Of a stretch of 64,000 nt of DNA, positions 35,280 to 43,925 are shown piece by piece; the stretch's first letter is position 1, and every line of letters starts with the position of its first letter. Source of the stretch: Stieleria bergensis (GTDB lineage Bacteria > Planctomycetota > Planctomycetia > Pirellulales > Pirellulaceae); contig CP036272.1 in assembly GCA_007745635.1 (NCBI GenBank), positions 5,165,495 to 5,229,494 of the forward strand. The letters are read 5' to 3'. The position numbers and the translations under genes were made by a program. Under the pieces are notes generated by a model, which was given only the letters and a program-made list of their open reading frames with translations, ran no database searches and was not told the DNA's origin.

Positions 35280-37690
35280 GACTGTTTCTCCACTTCCAAA
35301 ACATGCAGCGTCGTTGGTAACACCGCATCGGGCGTCAACGAAATGCTGTCGATGCCTTCGCGTACAAGGAACTCGGCAAAGTCCGGATAGTCGCTCGGTG
35401 CCTGGCCGCAGATACCGATCTTCGTACCGGACTGCTTGGCGGTCGCGATCACGCTGGCGATGGCTCGTTTGACGGCGTCGTTGCGTTCGTCAAACACGTG
35501 GGCCACGATCTCCGAATCGCGGTCGACGCCCAAGATCAACTGAGTCAAATCGTTCGAGCCGATCGAGAATCCGTCAAAGATCTCCGCGAATTGATCGGCG
35601 ACCAGGACGTTGCTGGGGATCTCGCACATGACGTAGATCTCCAGGCCGTCTTCACCCCGAACGAGGCCGTATTTCGCCATTTCCTCTTGAACGCGTTTGC
35701 CCTCTTCGACCGTTCGGCAGAACGGAATCATCAGCTTCAGATTCCGAAGTCCCATCTCACAGCGAACTTTCTGCACCGCTTGGCACTCGAGTCCGAACGC
35801 CACTTGAAAGCTGGGGTGATAGTATCGCGAGGCACCTCGAAATCCAATCATCGGGTTGGATTCCACCGGCTCGTATGACTCGCCACCGATCAGGTTAGCG
35901 TACTCGTTCGTTTTGAAGTCACTCAGCCGGACGATGACATCTTTGGGATGAAAAGCCGCGCAAATCATGGCGATGCCCTCGGCCAGTTTATCGACGAAGA
36001 ATTGCGGCTTGTCGTCGTAGTTCTTCGTCGCCGCGTCGACTTCGCGTCGTGTGGTCTCGTCGAGGTTCGCGTAGTCCAAAAGCGCTTGCGGGTGGACTTT
36101 GACGTAATTGCTGATGATGAATTCCTCGCGTGCCAGCCCGACGCCGTCATTGGGGATCATTGAGAACGCAAACGCTTCATCGGGCGACGCGACGTTCATC
36201 ATGATCTTCGTTTTTGGCCGCGCGATGGATCCAAGGTCGACCGTTTCAACCTCGAAATCGCACTCGCCTTCGTAAACGTGCCCAGTATCACCTTCAGCGC
36301 AACTAATCGTGACGGGCTGCTTCGGTTTCAAAACCTCCGTTGCGTTGCCCGTGCCGACGATCGCCGGCAGACCGAGTTCTCTACTGACGATGGCGGCGTG
36401 GCACGTGCGACCGCCGCGGTTGGTGATGATGCCGGCGGCCCGTTTCATGACCGGTTCCCAGTCGGGATCGGTTTTATCTGTGACCAGCACCTCGCCTTCT
36501 TGGAATTGCGATAGTTCTTGAACATTGCGAATCAGCCTGACCGGACCGTTGGCGATCTTGTCCCCAATGGCACGTCCCGACAGTAGCTCCGTGCCGCGTT
36601 GTCGAAGGTGGTAGCGCCGCAGGGCGTTGACCGATCGCTGCGACTGAACTGTTTCGGGGCGCGCTTGAACGATGAACAGTTCACCCGTGTTCCCGTCTTT
36701 GGCCCATTCCATGTCCATCGGACAATCGGAGCCTTTGCGATCGCTGTAGTGTTGCTCAATTTCGCACGCCCACCGTGCGAGTTGAAGAATGTCGTCATCA
36801 TCGAGCGCGTATTGGTTTGCCTGCTCAGTCGATACGGTCACATTCCGGGTCATCTTGCTGCCGCCATCGTCGTAGATCAACTTCATCGACTTGGAACCCA
36901 GCGACTTCTTCAGGATTGGACGATGGCCGTCGAGCAACGTGGGTTTGAAGACGCAGTATTCATCAGGATTCACACTGCCCTGAACCACGTTTTCGCCAAG
37001 ACCATAGGCGGCGTTGATAATGACCGCGTTGCGAAACCCGGTTTCCGTGTCGATCGAAAACATCACGCCCGCGGTGGCAAGATCCGATCGGACCATGCGT
37101 TGAATTCCGATCGACAACGCGACTTGCATGTGGTCGTAGCCGCGTGCGGCTCGGTAAGAAATCGCTCGATCGGTAAACAGCGAAGCGTAACAAAGGCGGC
37201 ACGCATCGAGCAGCGAGGCTTGTCCTCGAACATTCAAGTAGGTTTCCTGCTGCCCGGCGAAGCTGGCGTCCGGTAGATCCTCCGCCGTCGCACTGCTACG
37301 CACCGCCACATCGGCCAATTGATGTTGGTCGGCATCACACATGTGGTGGTACGCTTCGACGATGGCTTTGGAAAGCGCATCCGGCAGCGGCGATTCTAGG
37401 ATCATATGACGGATGATCATGGCATGATGCTGTAGATTGCCGACGTCGCTGGTATTCAACCCTGAAAGCACTTCGGGAATCTTTTCGTCCAACGCCGACT
37501 CGCGCAAGAACGTGCGATAGGCCTCCGCCGTCGTCGCGAAACCGTTGGGCACGCGAATACCACGGGGCGTCAACTCGCGGTACATCTCGCCCAGCGAAGC
37601 GTTCTTGCCACCGACGACAGCGACATCGTCCATGCTGATCTGGTCAAACCAACGCACCAGGTCGAGGTCTTGTTGTGTGGCAACGCTCAT
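35276..37690 (-). CDS. ppsA: Phosphoenolpyruvate synthase
   Basis: 804 residues, three-domain PEP synthase making PEP, AMP and phosphate from pyruvate and ATP. The ATP-grasp N-domain starts near residue 20 (VVGGKNASLGEMYRELTPRG). The swivelling phosphohistidine domain has RGGRTCHAAIVSRELGLPAI (catalytic His near 420). The TIM-barrel PEP/pyruvate domain ends with IGSNDLTQLILGVDRDS and IGICGQAPSDYPDFAEFLV, including the catalytic Cys. It is the second gene of a sigma-54-linked operon, 36 bp after a 38-residue membrane protein. It would allow gluconeogenesis from pyruvate when sugars are scarce. Confidence 0.95.
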   Translation of the reverse strand: MSVATQQDLDLVRWFDQISMDDVAVVGGKNASLGEMYRELTPRGIRVPNGFATTAEAYRTFLRESALDEKIPEVLSGLNTSDVGNLQHHAMIIRHMILESPLPDALSKAIVEAYHHMCDADQHQLADVAVRSSATAEDLPDASFAGQQETYLNVRGQASLLDACRLCYASLFTDRAISYRAARGYDHMQVALSIGIQRMVRSDLATAGVMFSIDTETGFRNAVIINAAYGLGENVVQGSVNPDEYCVFKPTLLDGHRPILKKSLGSKSMKLIYDDGGSKMTRNVTVSTEQANQYALDDDDILQLARWACEIEQHYSDRKGSDCPMDMEWAKDGNTGELFIVQARPETVQSQRSVNALRRYHLRQRGTELLSGRAIGDKIANGPVRLIRNVQELSQFQEGEVLVTDKTDPDWEPVMKRAAGIITNRGGRTCHAAIVSRELGLPAIVGTGNATEVLKPKQPVTISCAEGDTGHVYEGECDFEVETVDLGSIARPKTKIMMNVASPDEAFAFSMIPNDGVGLAREEFIISNYVKVHPQALLDYANLDETTRREVDAATKNYDDKPQFFVDKLAEGIAMICAAFHPKDVIVRLSDFKTNEYANLIGGESYEPVESNPMIGFRGASRYYHPSFQVAFGLECQAVQKVRCEMGLRNLKLMIPFCRTVEEGKRVQEEMAKYGLVRGEDGLEIYVMCEIPSNVLVADQFAEIFDGFSIGSNDLTQLILGVDRDSEIVAHVFDERNDAVKRAIASVIATAKQSGTKIGICGQAPSDYPDFAEFLVREGIDSISLTPDAVLPTTLHVLEVEKQS

Positions 37691-37726
37691 GGTCTTGTTC
37701 TCCGAGTATTGAATGAAATGGTTGGG

Positions 37727-37843
37727 CTACCAGATGCCGACGGCGCTTTGCATCAGGAACAGAACGAACACGATCGCGATGATGGTGGCGACAATCCAAA
37801 ATGCCTTTTCGGAATGAGAGCGGGGGATTCGTTGATCGCTCAT
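37727..37843 (-). CDS. 38-residue single-pass membrane protein
   Basis: ATG to TAG on the minus strand encodes MSDQRIPRSHSEKAFWIVAT followed by IIAIVFVLFLMQSAVGIW. That is a short positively charged cytoplasmic end and one hydrophobic helix of about 22 residues. It lies 36 bp before ppsA and 43 bp after a sigma-54 promoter, so it would be the first gene of the ppsA operon. No family is recognised. It could be a small regulator or partner of a membrane complex. Evidence for coding is the clean hydrophobic helix, the position and the promoter; there is no homology information. Confidence 0.6.
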   Translation of the reverse strand: MSDQRIPRSHSEKAFWIVATIIAIVFVLFLMQSAVGIW

Positions 37844-37886
37844 GATTGGGCTCTCTGATTTGGTGATGGGTTTGCGAACCAGGAAA

Positions 37887-37902
37887 CGCAGTTCATGTGC
37901 CG
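37887..37902 (-). promoter_or_regulatory. Sigma-54 promoter of the ppsA operon
   Basis: On the minus strand: CGGCACATGAACTGCG, GG-N10-GC with GGCAC at -24, 43 bp before the small membrane-protein gene. Confidence 0.65.
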
Positions 37903-37956
37903 CGATGATGTTGGCGAAGAAACGCTTCGTGGCGTGACATCATGAGCCATCCAAGC

Positions 37957-37970
37957 GTGCAAACTGGCAC
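37957..37970. promoter_or_regulatory. GTGC-N6-GCAC palindrome shared by ppsA and VIT operons
   Basis: GTGCAAACTGGCAC lies between two divergent sigma-54 promoters, centred 62.5 bp from the ppsA-side GG and 40.5 bp from the VIT-side GG. Confidence 0.62.
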
Positions 37971-38002
37971 GCCTGAGACAACCGGTTGATTCGATAGGCC
38001 CA

Positions 38003-38018
38003 CGGTATGGCGAATGCA
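38003..38018 (+). promoter_or_regulatory. Sigma-54-like promoter of the VIT gene
   Basis: CGGTATGGCGAATGCA, GG-N10-GC with ATGCA at -12; 40 bp before the ATG. Confidence 0.5.
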
Positions 38019-38058
38019 TTTCGATCCGCAAGCAAACTTGTTCTGACAGGAAGCCAAG

Positions 38059-38817
38059 ATGATAAACTTAGATCGACAGAAACTCGCCGATGAACATTCG
38101 ATCGACCAGATTCGGGATCGGCTGAACGTCGAGAACAAACCGGACTACCTGGCCGATTTTGTCTACGGGGCGATTGACGGAACTGTCACCACTTTCGCGG
38201 TGGTCTCCGGCGTCGCTGGTGCCGATCTGTCCTCCAGCATCGTGATCATCCTTGGGTTCGCCAATCTGATCGGCGACGGATTCAGCATGGCGGCCAGCAA
38301 TTTCCTGGGCACGCGGACGGACATGCAATTGCACGAGAAGGCAAAGGCTCGGGAGGCCGCGGAGATCGACGCTTATCCAGAGGGCGAGCGTGAAGAGATC
38401 CGGCAGATCTTTGCAGCCAAAGGGTTTGAGGGGCAACAACTTGAACAAGTGGTCGACACCATCACGGCGAATCGGAAGGTTTGGATCGAGACGATGTTGA
38501 CCGAAGAAATGGGTCTGAGTCTGACGCGTCGTTCGCCGCTGCGCGCAGCCTCGGCAACGATGACGGCGTTTCTGGCGGTTGGGCTGATCCCGCTGATGCC
38601 GTTTGTGGCCGAGTACTTTTCGCCGACCATGGAAATATCGCCGTACACGCAAAGCAGCCTCATGACGGCGATTGCATTCTTCGCGGTCGGTGCGGCGAAG
38701 TCTCGCTTCGTCGACCAACGGTGGTATTGGTCTGGTTTGGAAACCTTGTCCGTCGGAGGTGCCGCCGCCGTGCTGGCCTATGTGGTCGGCATGGCGTTGG
38801 GAAACATCGCCGGGTAG
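38059..38817 (+). CDS. VIT1/CCC1-family Fe2+/Mn2+ transporter
   Basis: 252 residues. The family opening DFVYGAIDGTVTTFAVVSGV is present, followed by IILGFANLIGDGFSMAASNF, which supplies the acidic and methionine residues of the membrane metal site. A central cytoplasmic acidic insert (about residues 95-145, rich in Glu: REAAEIDAYPEGEREEIRQI) matches the metal-binding domain of VIT1. Three further helices end the protein. VIT1/CCC1 proteins export or store Fe2+ or Mn2+ by proton exchange. In this context it would lower free iron when stress or reducing conditions raise it. Confidence 0.88.
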   Translation: MINLDRQKLADEHSIDQIRDRLNVENKPDYLADFVYGAIDGTVTTFAVVSGVAGADLSSSIVIILGFANLIGDGFSMAASNFLGTRTDMQLHEKAKAREAAEIDAYPEGEREEIRQIFAAKGFEGQQLEQVVDTITANRKVWIETMLTEEMGLSLTRRSPLRAASATMTAFLAVGLIPLMPFVAEYFSPTMEISPYTQSSLMTAIAFFAVGAAKSRFVDQRWYWSGLETLSVGGAAAVLAYVVGMALGNIAG

Positions 38818-38863
38818 AAAGACGACAGTTTTTCTGACGATGGCTCGTCGAACCGGTGCTAAC

Positions 38864-39298
38864 CTACTTCGATTCTCGCAACGATTGATGACACCGGACG
38901 CAACTGACCGTCAATTGATGATACGCCAACGTCACACCGTCGATGTTCTTCTTTTTCGCTTGCCGAACGACTTCACCAGTCACCCTCTCGAACGTGTGTA
39001 CCTGGGTTCGATATTCGGCATTTCGGCCTCGAACGAAACCTTCGATCTTATTCAGCAATCGCATCTGACGAGCGTTGGATTCGATCAGATCGAAGTCGCC
39101 CATCGAAAGCCCACGCAAGATGTCCGTGGAGTAGTCGAGCTTCTTCTGCATCCAGAAATCCAAAGGTTTTTCGATCGTCTCTTTCGGAATCACTTCATCC
39201 GCGGTAACGGCTCGCGTCCTGGACTCTTTGGTCGTTTCCTGACCCGCTGCCGTGCAGCAGATGGCGAGCATCGCGGTCAACATAGATAGTCTTCGCAT
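38864..39298 (-). CDS. Cytochrome c'-like protein, paralogue 1
   Basis: 144 residues. A signal peptide (residues 1-21, LTAMLAICCTAAGQE) is followed by a helical bundle and a single C-terminal heme site, CVRCHQ, about 12 residues before the end. C-terminal heme attachment in a four-helix protein is the cytochrome c' pattern. LDYSTDILRGLSMGDFDLIE then SNARQMRLLN matches the protein at 53782-54216, which also has 144 residues. Cytochromes c' bind NO and CO and protect against nitrosative stress; here the function is inferred. The frame opens at 39445, but the ATG at 39298 precedes the signal peptide. Confidence 0.82.
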   Translation of the reverse strand: MRRLSMLTAMLAICCTAAGQETTKESRTRAVTADEVIPKETIEKPLDFWMQKKLDYSTDILRGLSMGDFDLIESNARQMRLLNKIEGFVRGRNAEYRTQVHTFERVTGEVVRQAKKKNIDGVTLAYHQLTVSCVRCHQSLRESK

Positions 39299-39351
39299 CA
39301 CAAGACTCCTGATCATCGAGATTCGGATTGAAACAATGACCGATACAGGAA

Positions 39352-39367
39352 GGCAAAAGCCATGCCA
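39352..39367 (-). promoter_or_regulatory. Sigma-54 promoter of cytochrome c'-like gene 1
   Basis: On the minus strand: TGGCATGGCTTTTGCC, GG-N10-GC with TTTGC, 53 bp before the ATG. The element is nearly symmetric and also fits GG-N10-GC on the plus strand. Confidence 0.72.
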
Positions 39368-39400
39368 CGATGTTGTCGCACCAACCAAGATCGCGCAGAC

Positions 39401-39414
39401 GTGCCCGAAGGCAC
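39401..39414. promoter_or_regulatory. GTGC-N6-GCAC palindrome, tandem copy 1
   Basis: GTGCCCGAAGGCAC, centred 41.5 bp upstream of the cytochrome promoter GG. A second copy starts 17 bp further on. Confidence 0.65.
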
Positions 39415-39417
39415 ACC

Positions 39418-39431
39418 GTGCACATCTGCAC
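39418..39431. promoter_or_regulatory. GTGC-N6-GCAC palindrome, tandem copy 2
   Basis: GTGCACATCTGCAC, 17 bp from copy 1 centre to centre, 58.5 bp from the cytochrome promoter GG. Its core (ACATCT) is nearly the same as at 63050. Confidence 0.65.
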
Positions 39432-39438
39432 GGAGTCG

Positions 39439-39454
39439 TGGGCAACCGAATGCT
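39439..39454 (+). promoter_or_regulatory. Weak sigma-54-like site before the cNMP-binding gene
   Basis: TGGGCAACCGAATGCT keeps GG-N10-GC but has a poor -12. It fits the usual spacing only if the gene starts at 39505 instead of 39475. Confidence 0.35.
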
Positions 39455-39474
39455 CGGAATGCGATGTTTACCCG

Positions 39475-39972
39475 ATGGTCCAGCAATTGCGATTGTCGTC
39501 CGTCATGTTTCTTCGCATTCCATTTGAAAGACAACTGTCAGAGAACGACCGAGCATCTCTGGTCGAGTTGGCGGATTGCGTCACCGTCGAAACAGGGCAA
39601 ATCATCTTCCGCGAAGGAGAACGACATCCGTTCGTTTACTGGATTGTCGAAGGTCAGGTCTCATTGGAAATGGCATCAGGCGAAAAAACGATGCAACCTT
39701 TGGTAACGTTGGCTGATGGTGATCTCCTCGCTTGGTCCTCGCTGCTGACCGACCGACGTATGACCGCGACCGCCAAAACGATCTCCCCGACGCGGCTGAT
39801 GCGATTTGGGACGGAGTCACTGCTCGATCTTTGCGAAGCCAATCACGAGATCGGCTATCGGGTGATGCAGCACATCGCCGGCCAGTTGGCTCAGCGGTTG
39901 TTGGCAACCCGGTTGCAGATGTTGGACCTGTTTCAACATCCGGCAGAGCTTTCAAGCGAGTCAAAATCATGA
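39475..39972 (+). CDS. Cyclic-nucleotide-binding domain protein without HTH
   Basis: 165 residues consisting almost only of a cNMP-binding beta-roll: FEDQLS-like ERQLSENDRASLVELADCVT, then GQIIFREGERHPFVYWIVEG and GDLLAWSSLLTDRRMTATAK, then a C-terminal helix. There is no CRP/FNR helix-turn-helix after the last helix, so it is not a DNA-binding regulator by itself. The cAMP phosphate-binding Arg/Ser motif is not clear. It overlaps the iron-sulfur protein gene by 4 bp (ATGA) and may regulate or dock to it. ATG 39505 is an alternative start; the frame is open from 39370. Confidence 0.8.
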   Translation: MVQQLRLSSVMFLRIPFERQLSENDRASLVELADCVTVETGQIIFREGERHPFVYWIVEGQVSLEMASGEKTMQPLVTLADGDLLAWSSLLTDRRMTATAKTISPTRLMRFGTESLLDLCEANHEIGYRVMQHIAGQLAQRLLATRLQMLDLFQHPAELSSESKS

Positions 39973-41072
39973 CTCAGCAAGCCCGATTTCTGCCCCGCGA
40001 CGAGCTGCAAACGTTGCTCGATTGTTTGCATGAGAACGAGTACGACGTGATCGGTCCGACCATTCGTCAACAAGCGATTATGTATCGCAGTGTTCGCAAT
40101 GTTGACGAACTGCCGGTGGGTTGGACGGACCAACAGGGCCCCGCGGTCTATCAACTCGAAGAATCGAAAAGCGACCAGGTCTTTCGATTCAATTCCAGCC
40201 CCGACTCCTGGAAGCGATTCTTCTTTCCAGCCTCATCGGAGATCGGCACGGCGACGCTGACCGATCAGGGCTGGCAATTTGAAACGCCTCCAACACAGGC
40301 CCCAAGATTGGCACTGTTGGGTGTGCGAGCTTGTGACCTTGCCGCCATCGCCGTGCAGGACCGTGTGTTTCGTGACAACGAATACGTTGACGCAGCTTAC
40401 ACGCGGCGGCGAGAGTCCGCGTTGATCGTTGCGGTCAATTGTGGCACCGCGGCCAGCACTTGTTTCTGCACTTCGATGGGCGACGGACCGCAATGTGAAA
40501 GTGGGTTCGACTTGGTGATGACCGAGATCGACCGTGGCTTCATTATTGAATCCGGTTCGCCGCGTGGCGACGAGATCCTCACACAACTTCCCACCGAATC
40601 AGCGAGGTCCGAACAACACGACGCGGCCAAGTCAGAAATCCAGAACGCTCGCGAAGCCATCACCAAGCAATTCGATACCCGCGACGTGCATGACTTGTTG
40701 CTCGCCAACCTCGAGCACGCCAACTGGGACGATGTCGCGGATCGTTGCCTGTCGTGTGCGAACTGCACCATGGTTTGCCCGACGTGTTTCTGTTCGACGG
40801 TTGACGAGGTTTCCAACTTGTCCAACACCGAGGTCACTCGAGTTCGCCAGTGGGATAGTTGTTTCAATATCGACTTCAGCCGAACCGCTGGCGGTATTGT
40901 GCGTGACGACACGCGAAGTCGGTACCGGCAATGGCTGACGCACAAACTGGCGACATGGGAGGACCAATTCGACACGTCTGGATGCGTCGGCTGTGGTCGC
41001 TGCATCACCTGCTGCCCGGTCGGGATTGATCTGACGAAGGAAGTCGCGGCGTTGCGGGAGATGACTTCATGA
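39969..41072 (+). CDS. 4Fe-4S dicluster protein (hydrogenase beta / AsrA-like)
   Basis: 367 residues, like the HydB beta subunit of sulfhydrogenases and subunit A of anaerobic sulfite reductase. A middle block (LLGVRACDLAAIAVQDRVF; CGTAASTCFCTSMGDGPQCE) is shared with that family. Two cysteine sets follow: CLSCANCTMVCPTCFC near residue 260 and CVGCGRCITCCPVGID near 340, each able to ligate a 4Fe-4S cluster. The gamma, delta and alpha hydrogenase subunits are absent from the window. Encoded between a cNMP-binding protein and a P-type ATPase with 4-bp overlaps on both sides, so the three are co-translated. Partner unknown. Confidence 0.85.
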   Translation: MTQQARFLPRDELQTLLDCLHENEYDVIGPTIRQQAIMYRSVRNVDELPVGWTDQQGPAVYQLEESKSDQVFRFNSSPDSWKRFFFPASSEIGTATLTDQGWQFETPPTQAPRLALLGVRACDLAAIAVQDRVFRDNEYVDAAYTRRRESALIVAVNCGTAASTCFCTSMGDGPQCESGFDLVMTEIDRGFIIESGSPRGDEILTQLPTESARSEQHDAAKSEIQNAREAITKQFDTRDVHDLLLANLEHANWDDVADRCLSCANCTMVCPTCFCSTVDEVSNLSNTEVTRVRQWDSCFNIDFSRTAGGIVRDDTRSRYRQWLTHKLATWEDQFDTSGCVGCGRCITCCPVGIDLTKEVAALREMTS

Positions 41073-43801
41073 GCACCGATGTTTCGGAAGAAGACAACTT
41101 GAAACAGTTGGAGCAAAGACCGCCGCATGCCGAGTCCGCCGATTCGGTCATCGCTCGTCTAGGCACATCGGCCGAGACTGGGCTCGCAAATGCAGAAGCG
41201 TGCGAGCGATTGAAACAATTTGGCCGCAACACGCTGCAAACGGCGGAGTCCGTTCGCTGGCATCAAGTCCTGATGCGTCAATTCACCGATGTATTGATCG
41301 TGATCCTCGTCGTAGCCGGTTTGGTTTCCCTGGCTGTGGGCGAAACCACCGATGCGATCGCGATCTTTGCGATCGTGGTGCTCAACGGTTTGCTGGGGTT
41401 CGCCCAGGAATGGAAAGCAGAACGATCACTGGCGGCGCTACGGCAAATGCTGGCTCCGCGTTGCCGCGTGATACGAGACGGCGACGAAAAGGAACTTGAT
41501 GCGGAGCTGCTGGTCCCAGGCGACATCGTTCAAATCGAAACCGGCGATCGTGTCCCGGCGGACTTGCGATTGATTCGGTGCATGAATTTGAAAATGGATG
41601 AGTCCGCCTTGACCGGCGAATCGGAAGCATCCGGGAAAGCAATCGAAACGCTTGACGCCTCGACCGACTTGGCCGAACGGACCAACATGGTTTGGACGGG
41701 GACCGCCGCAGCGGGCGGACGTGGGTTGGGAATCGTCGTCGCCACCGGACAAAATACCGAGTTCGGCCGCATCGCCGAGCTGACCGAAACGATCGACCGC
41801 GACACGACGCCGCTGCAGCAAAAGCTGTCCGTTCTGGGTAAGCAACTTGGCGTCGCCGCGATCGTGATTTCCATCATCGTGGCGATCACCGGATGGTGGA
41901 TGGGCAAGCCGCTGATGGAAATGTTCTTCACGGCGGTTTCGTTGGCGGTCGCGGTGGTCCCCGAAGGTTTGCCCGCCGTGGTGACGTTGACGCTTGCCTT
42001 GGGCGTGCGAGAAATGGTTCGCCGCAAAGCGTTGCTGCGACGTTTGCGAGCGGCCGAGGGATTGGGCGCGGCGACGGTCATTTGTACGGACAAGACGGGT
42101 ACGCTGACACAAAACCAAATGACGGTCCAGAGGATTTGGTTGGTCGCGGGCGAGGTCGACGTGACGGGCGTGGGCTACGACCCCGCAGGTCACTTTGAAG
42201 CCTCGGGCAGAAAGTTTGATTACCGACAACGCAATGATTTGATGACGCTGTTGCGGTCGGGATTGCAATGCAACCACGCTCGCTTGAAGAAGCAGTCCGA
42301 CGGTTGGCAACCGATCGGCGAACCGACGGAATCCGCGATCGTGGTCGCTGCTCACAAGGCATGGATCGACCCGAACGAGCAAGCCGAACCTGTGAACGAG
42401 TTTTCGTTTTCGTCGGATCGAAAACGCATGACGGTCGTCACTCGCGAAGCCGGAAAATCGGTGGCTCACACCAAAGGTGCTCCCGAAGTGCTGCTGCCCA
42501 GGTGCACGGAAATCTTCGACGGGGATGCGGTTCGGCCAATGACTCCGCAGGACCACCAAAACGCCACCGCAGCGATCGAATCCATGGCCGGCCGCGGATT
42601 GCGAACACTGGCGATCGCCCGCCGCGAAGTATGCGAGGGTGATGATTGCGACGAGGAGCGGGTCGAAAGCGATCTAACGCTGCTGGGTATCGTGGGCATG
42701 ATGGACCCGCCGCGAGTCGAGGTCCCCGAAGCGATCAAGCTGGCCGGGGCCGCCGGCATTCGCGTGTTCATGATCACGGGGGACTCGCCCGTGACGGCGT
42801 CGGCCATTGCCCGGCAGATCGGACTCGATATAGATGAAGCGATCGTCGGGAGCCAGCTTGAAGCGATGGACGATGAAGCTCTCACGACCGCATTAGCCGG
42901 CAACGTCGTGTTCGCTCGAACCACGCCCGAACACAAATTGCGAATCGTCAAGCTGTTGCAGGCTCAAGGTCACATCGTCGGGATGACGGGCGATGGCGTG
43001 AACGATGCGCCGGCACTCAAGAAAGCCGACATCGGCATCGCGATGGGCAAACGCGGAACTGACGTGGCCAAGGGTGCCGCTGACATCGTGCTGACCGACG
43101 ACAACTTCAGTTCGATCATCGGCGCGGTCGAGGAAGGTCGCCGACAATACGACAACATTCAAAAGTTCGTGCGTTATCTGCTGTCGTCTAATACCGGCGA
43201 GGTCGTCGCAATCTTTCTGAACATTCTGATCGGCGGTCCCCTGCTGTTTCTGCCGGTGCAAATTCTGTGGATGAATCTTGTCACCGATGGACTGACCGCT
43301 GTGGCCTTGGGCTTGGAACCCGCCGAAAAAGACACCATGCACCGACCTCCGAGGCGGCCCGATGAATCGGTGCTGACCAAGTCCGGCATGGCGATGATCG
43401 CGGCGCTGGGAACCTATGTCGGCCTCGCATCGCTGTGGCTGTTTCATCACTACCTCGATGATGCGGATCCAAAGTCAATCGCAATCGCTCAGACCGTCGC
43501 ATTCACGGGAATCATCGTGGTGGAAAAAATCAACGTGCTGAACTTCCGATCGTTGAGTGCGCCGATATGGACGATCGGGTTTTGGTCGAATCCTTGGGTG
43601 CTGGTGGCAATCGCATCGACCATCTCGTTGCAGGTTGCCGCAGTGTACGTCCCGGCGATGCAGTCCATTTTGCACACCGTTCCGCTGTCGCTTGCCGATT
43701 GGGGCTTGATTGTTGTGGTTTCCTTGCCGGTTTTTGTCTTGGTCGAGTGCATCAAAGCGATTGGCTGGATAGTACGACCCAAAGGCGGTGAGCCCGGATG
43801 A
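41069..43801 (+). CDS. Cation-transporting P-type ATPase (type II, CtpF/PMA1-like)
   Basis: 910 residues. Landmarks in order: actuator TGES (LTGESEASGK, about residue 183), PEGLPAVVTLTLALGV in helix M4 (type IIA/calcium-pump style), the phosphorylation motif DKTGTLT (Asp near 340), TKGAPEVLLPRC in the nucleotide domain, and TGDGVNDAPALKKADIG near 638. Ten membrane helices are expected. It pumps a cation, probably Ca2+ or similar, across the cytoplasmic membrane using ATP. The M. tuberculosis homologue CtpF is DosR-regulated. It ends a three-gene operon with the iron-sulfur protein. Confidence 0.9.
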   Translation: MSTDVSEEDNLKQLEQRPPHAESADSVIARLGTSAETGLANAEACERLKQFGRNTLQTAESVRWHQVLMRQFTDVLIVILVVAGLVSLAVGETTDAIAIFAIVVLNGLLGFAQEWKAERSLAALRQMLAPRCRVIRDGDEKELDAELLVPGDIVQIETGDRVPADLRLIRCMNLKMDESALTGESEASGKAIETLDASTDLAERTNMVWTGTAAAGGRGLGIVVATGQNTEFGRIAELTETIDRDTTPLQQKLSVLGKQLGVAAIVISIIVAITGWWMGKPLMEMFFTAVSLAVAVVPEGLPAVVTLTLALGVREMVRRKALLRRLRAAEGLGAATVICTDKTGTLTQNQMTVQRIWLVAGEVDVTGVGYDPAGHFEASGRKFDYRQRNDLMTLLRSGLQCNHARLKKQSDGWQPIGEPTESAIVVAAHKAWIDPNEQAEPVNEFSFSSDRKRMTVVTREAGKSVAHTKGAPEVLLPRCTEIFDGDAVRPMTPQDHQNATAAIESMAGRGLRTLAIARREVCEGDDCDEERVESDLTLLGIVGMMDPPRVEVPEAIKLAGAAGIRVFMITGDSPVTASAIARQIGLDIDEAIVGSQLEAMDDEALTTALAGNVVFARTTPEHKLRIVKLLQAQGHIVGMTGDGVNDAPALKKADIGIAMGKRGTDVAKGAADIVLTDDNFSSIIGAVEEGRRQYDNIQKFVRYLLSSNTGEVVAIFLNILIGGPLLFLPVQILWMNLVTDGLTAVALGLEPAEKDTMHRPPRRPDESVLTKSGMAMIAALGTYVGLASLWLFHHYLDDADPKSIAIAQTVAFTGIIVVEKINVLNFRSLSAPIWTIGFWSNPWVLVAIASTISLQVAAVYVPAMQSILHTVPLSLADWGLIVVVSLPVFVLVECIKAIGWIVRPKGGEPG

Positions 43802-43821
43802 ACCAGAGCTCGCACCAAATC

Positions 43822-43835
43822 GTGCATCACCGCAC
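43822..43835. promoter_or_regulatory. GTGC-N6-GCAC palindrome
   Basis: GTGCATCACCGCAC, centred 39.5 bp upstream of the aldolase promoter GG. Confidence 0.62.
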
Positions 43836-43866
43836 GTTCGTCAACGATTCTCGCAACGATTCGAGG

Positions 43867-43882
43867 TGGTTCGGAAGTTGCA
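43867..43882 (+). promoter_or_regulatory. Sigma-54 promoter of the aldolase-glgX operon
   Basis: TGGTTCGGAAGTTGCA, GG-N10-GC with TTGCA, 43 bp before the ATG. Confidence 0.72.
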
Positions 43883-43925
43883 TTGAAACGGACCAACGCA
43901 AGCTCTTCCTTTTCGGAACCCAATC

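Noticed and set aside
39475..39972. cNMP-binding protein as the CRP/FNR-type regulator of the island
   Set aside because: It ends after the last helix of the beta-roll and has no helix-turn-helix, so it cannot bind the GTGC-N6-GCAC palindromes by itself.
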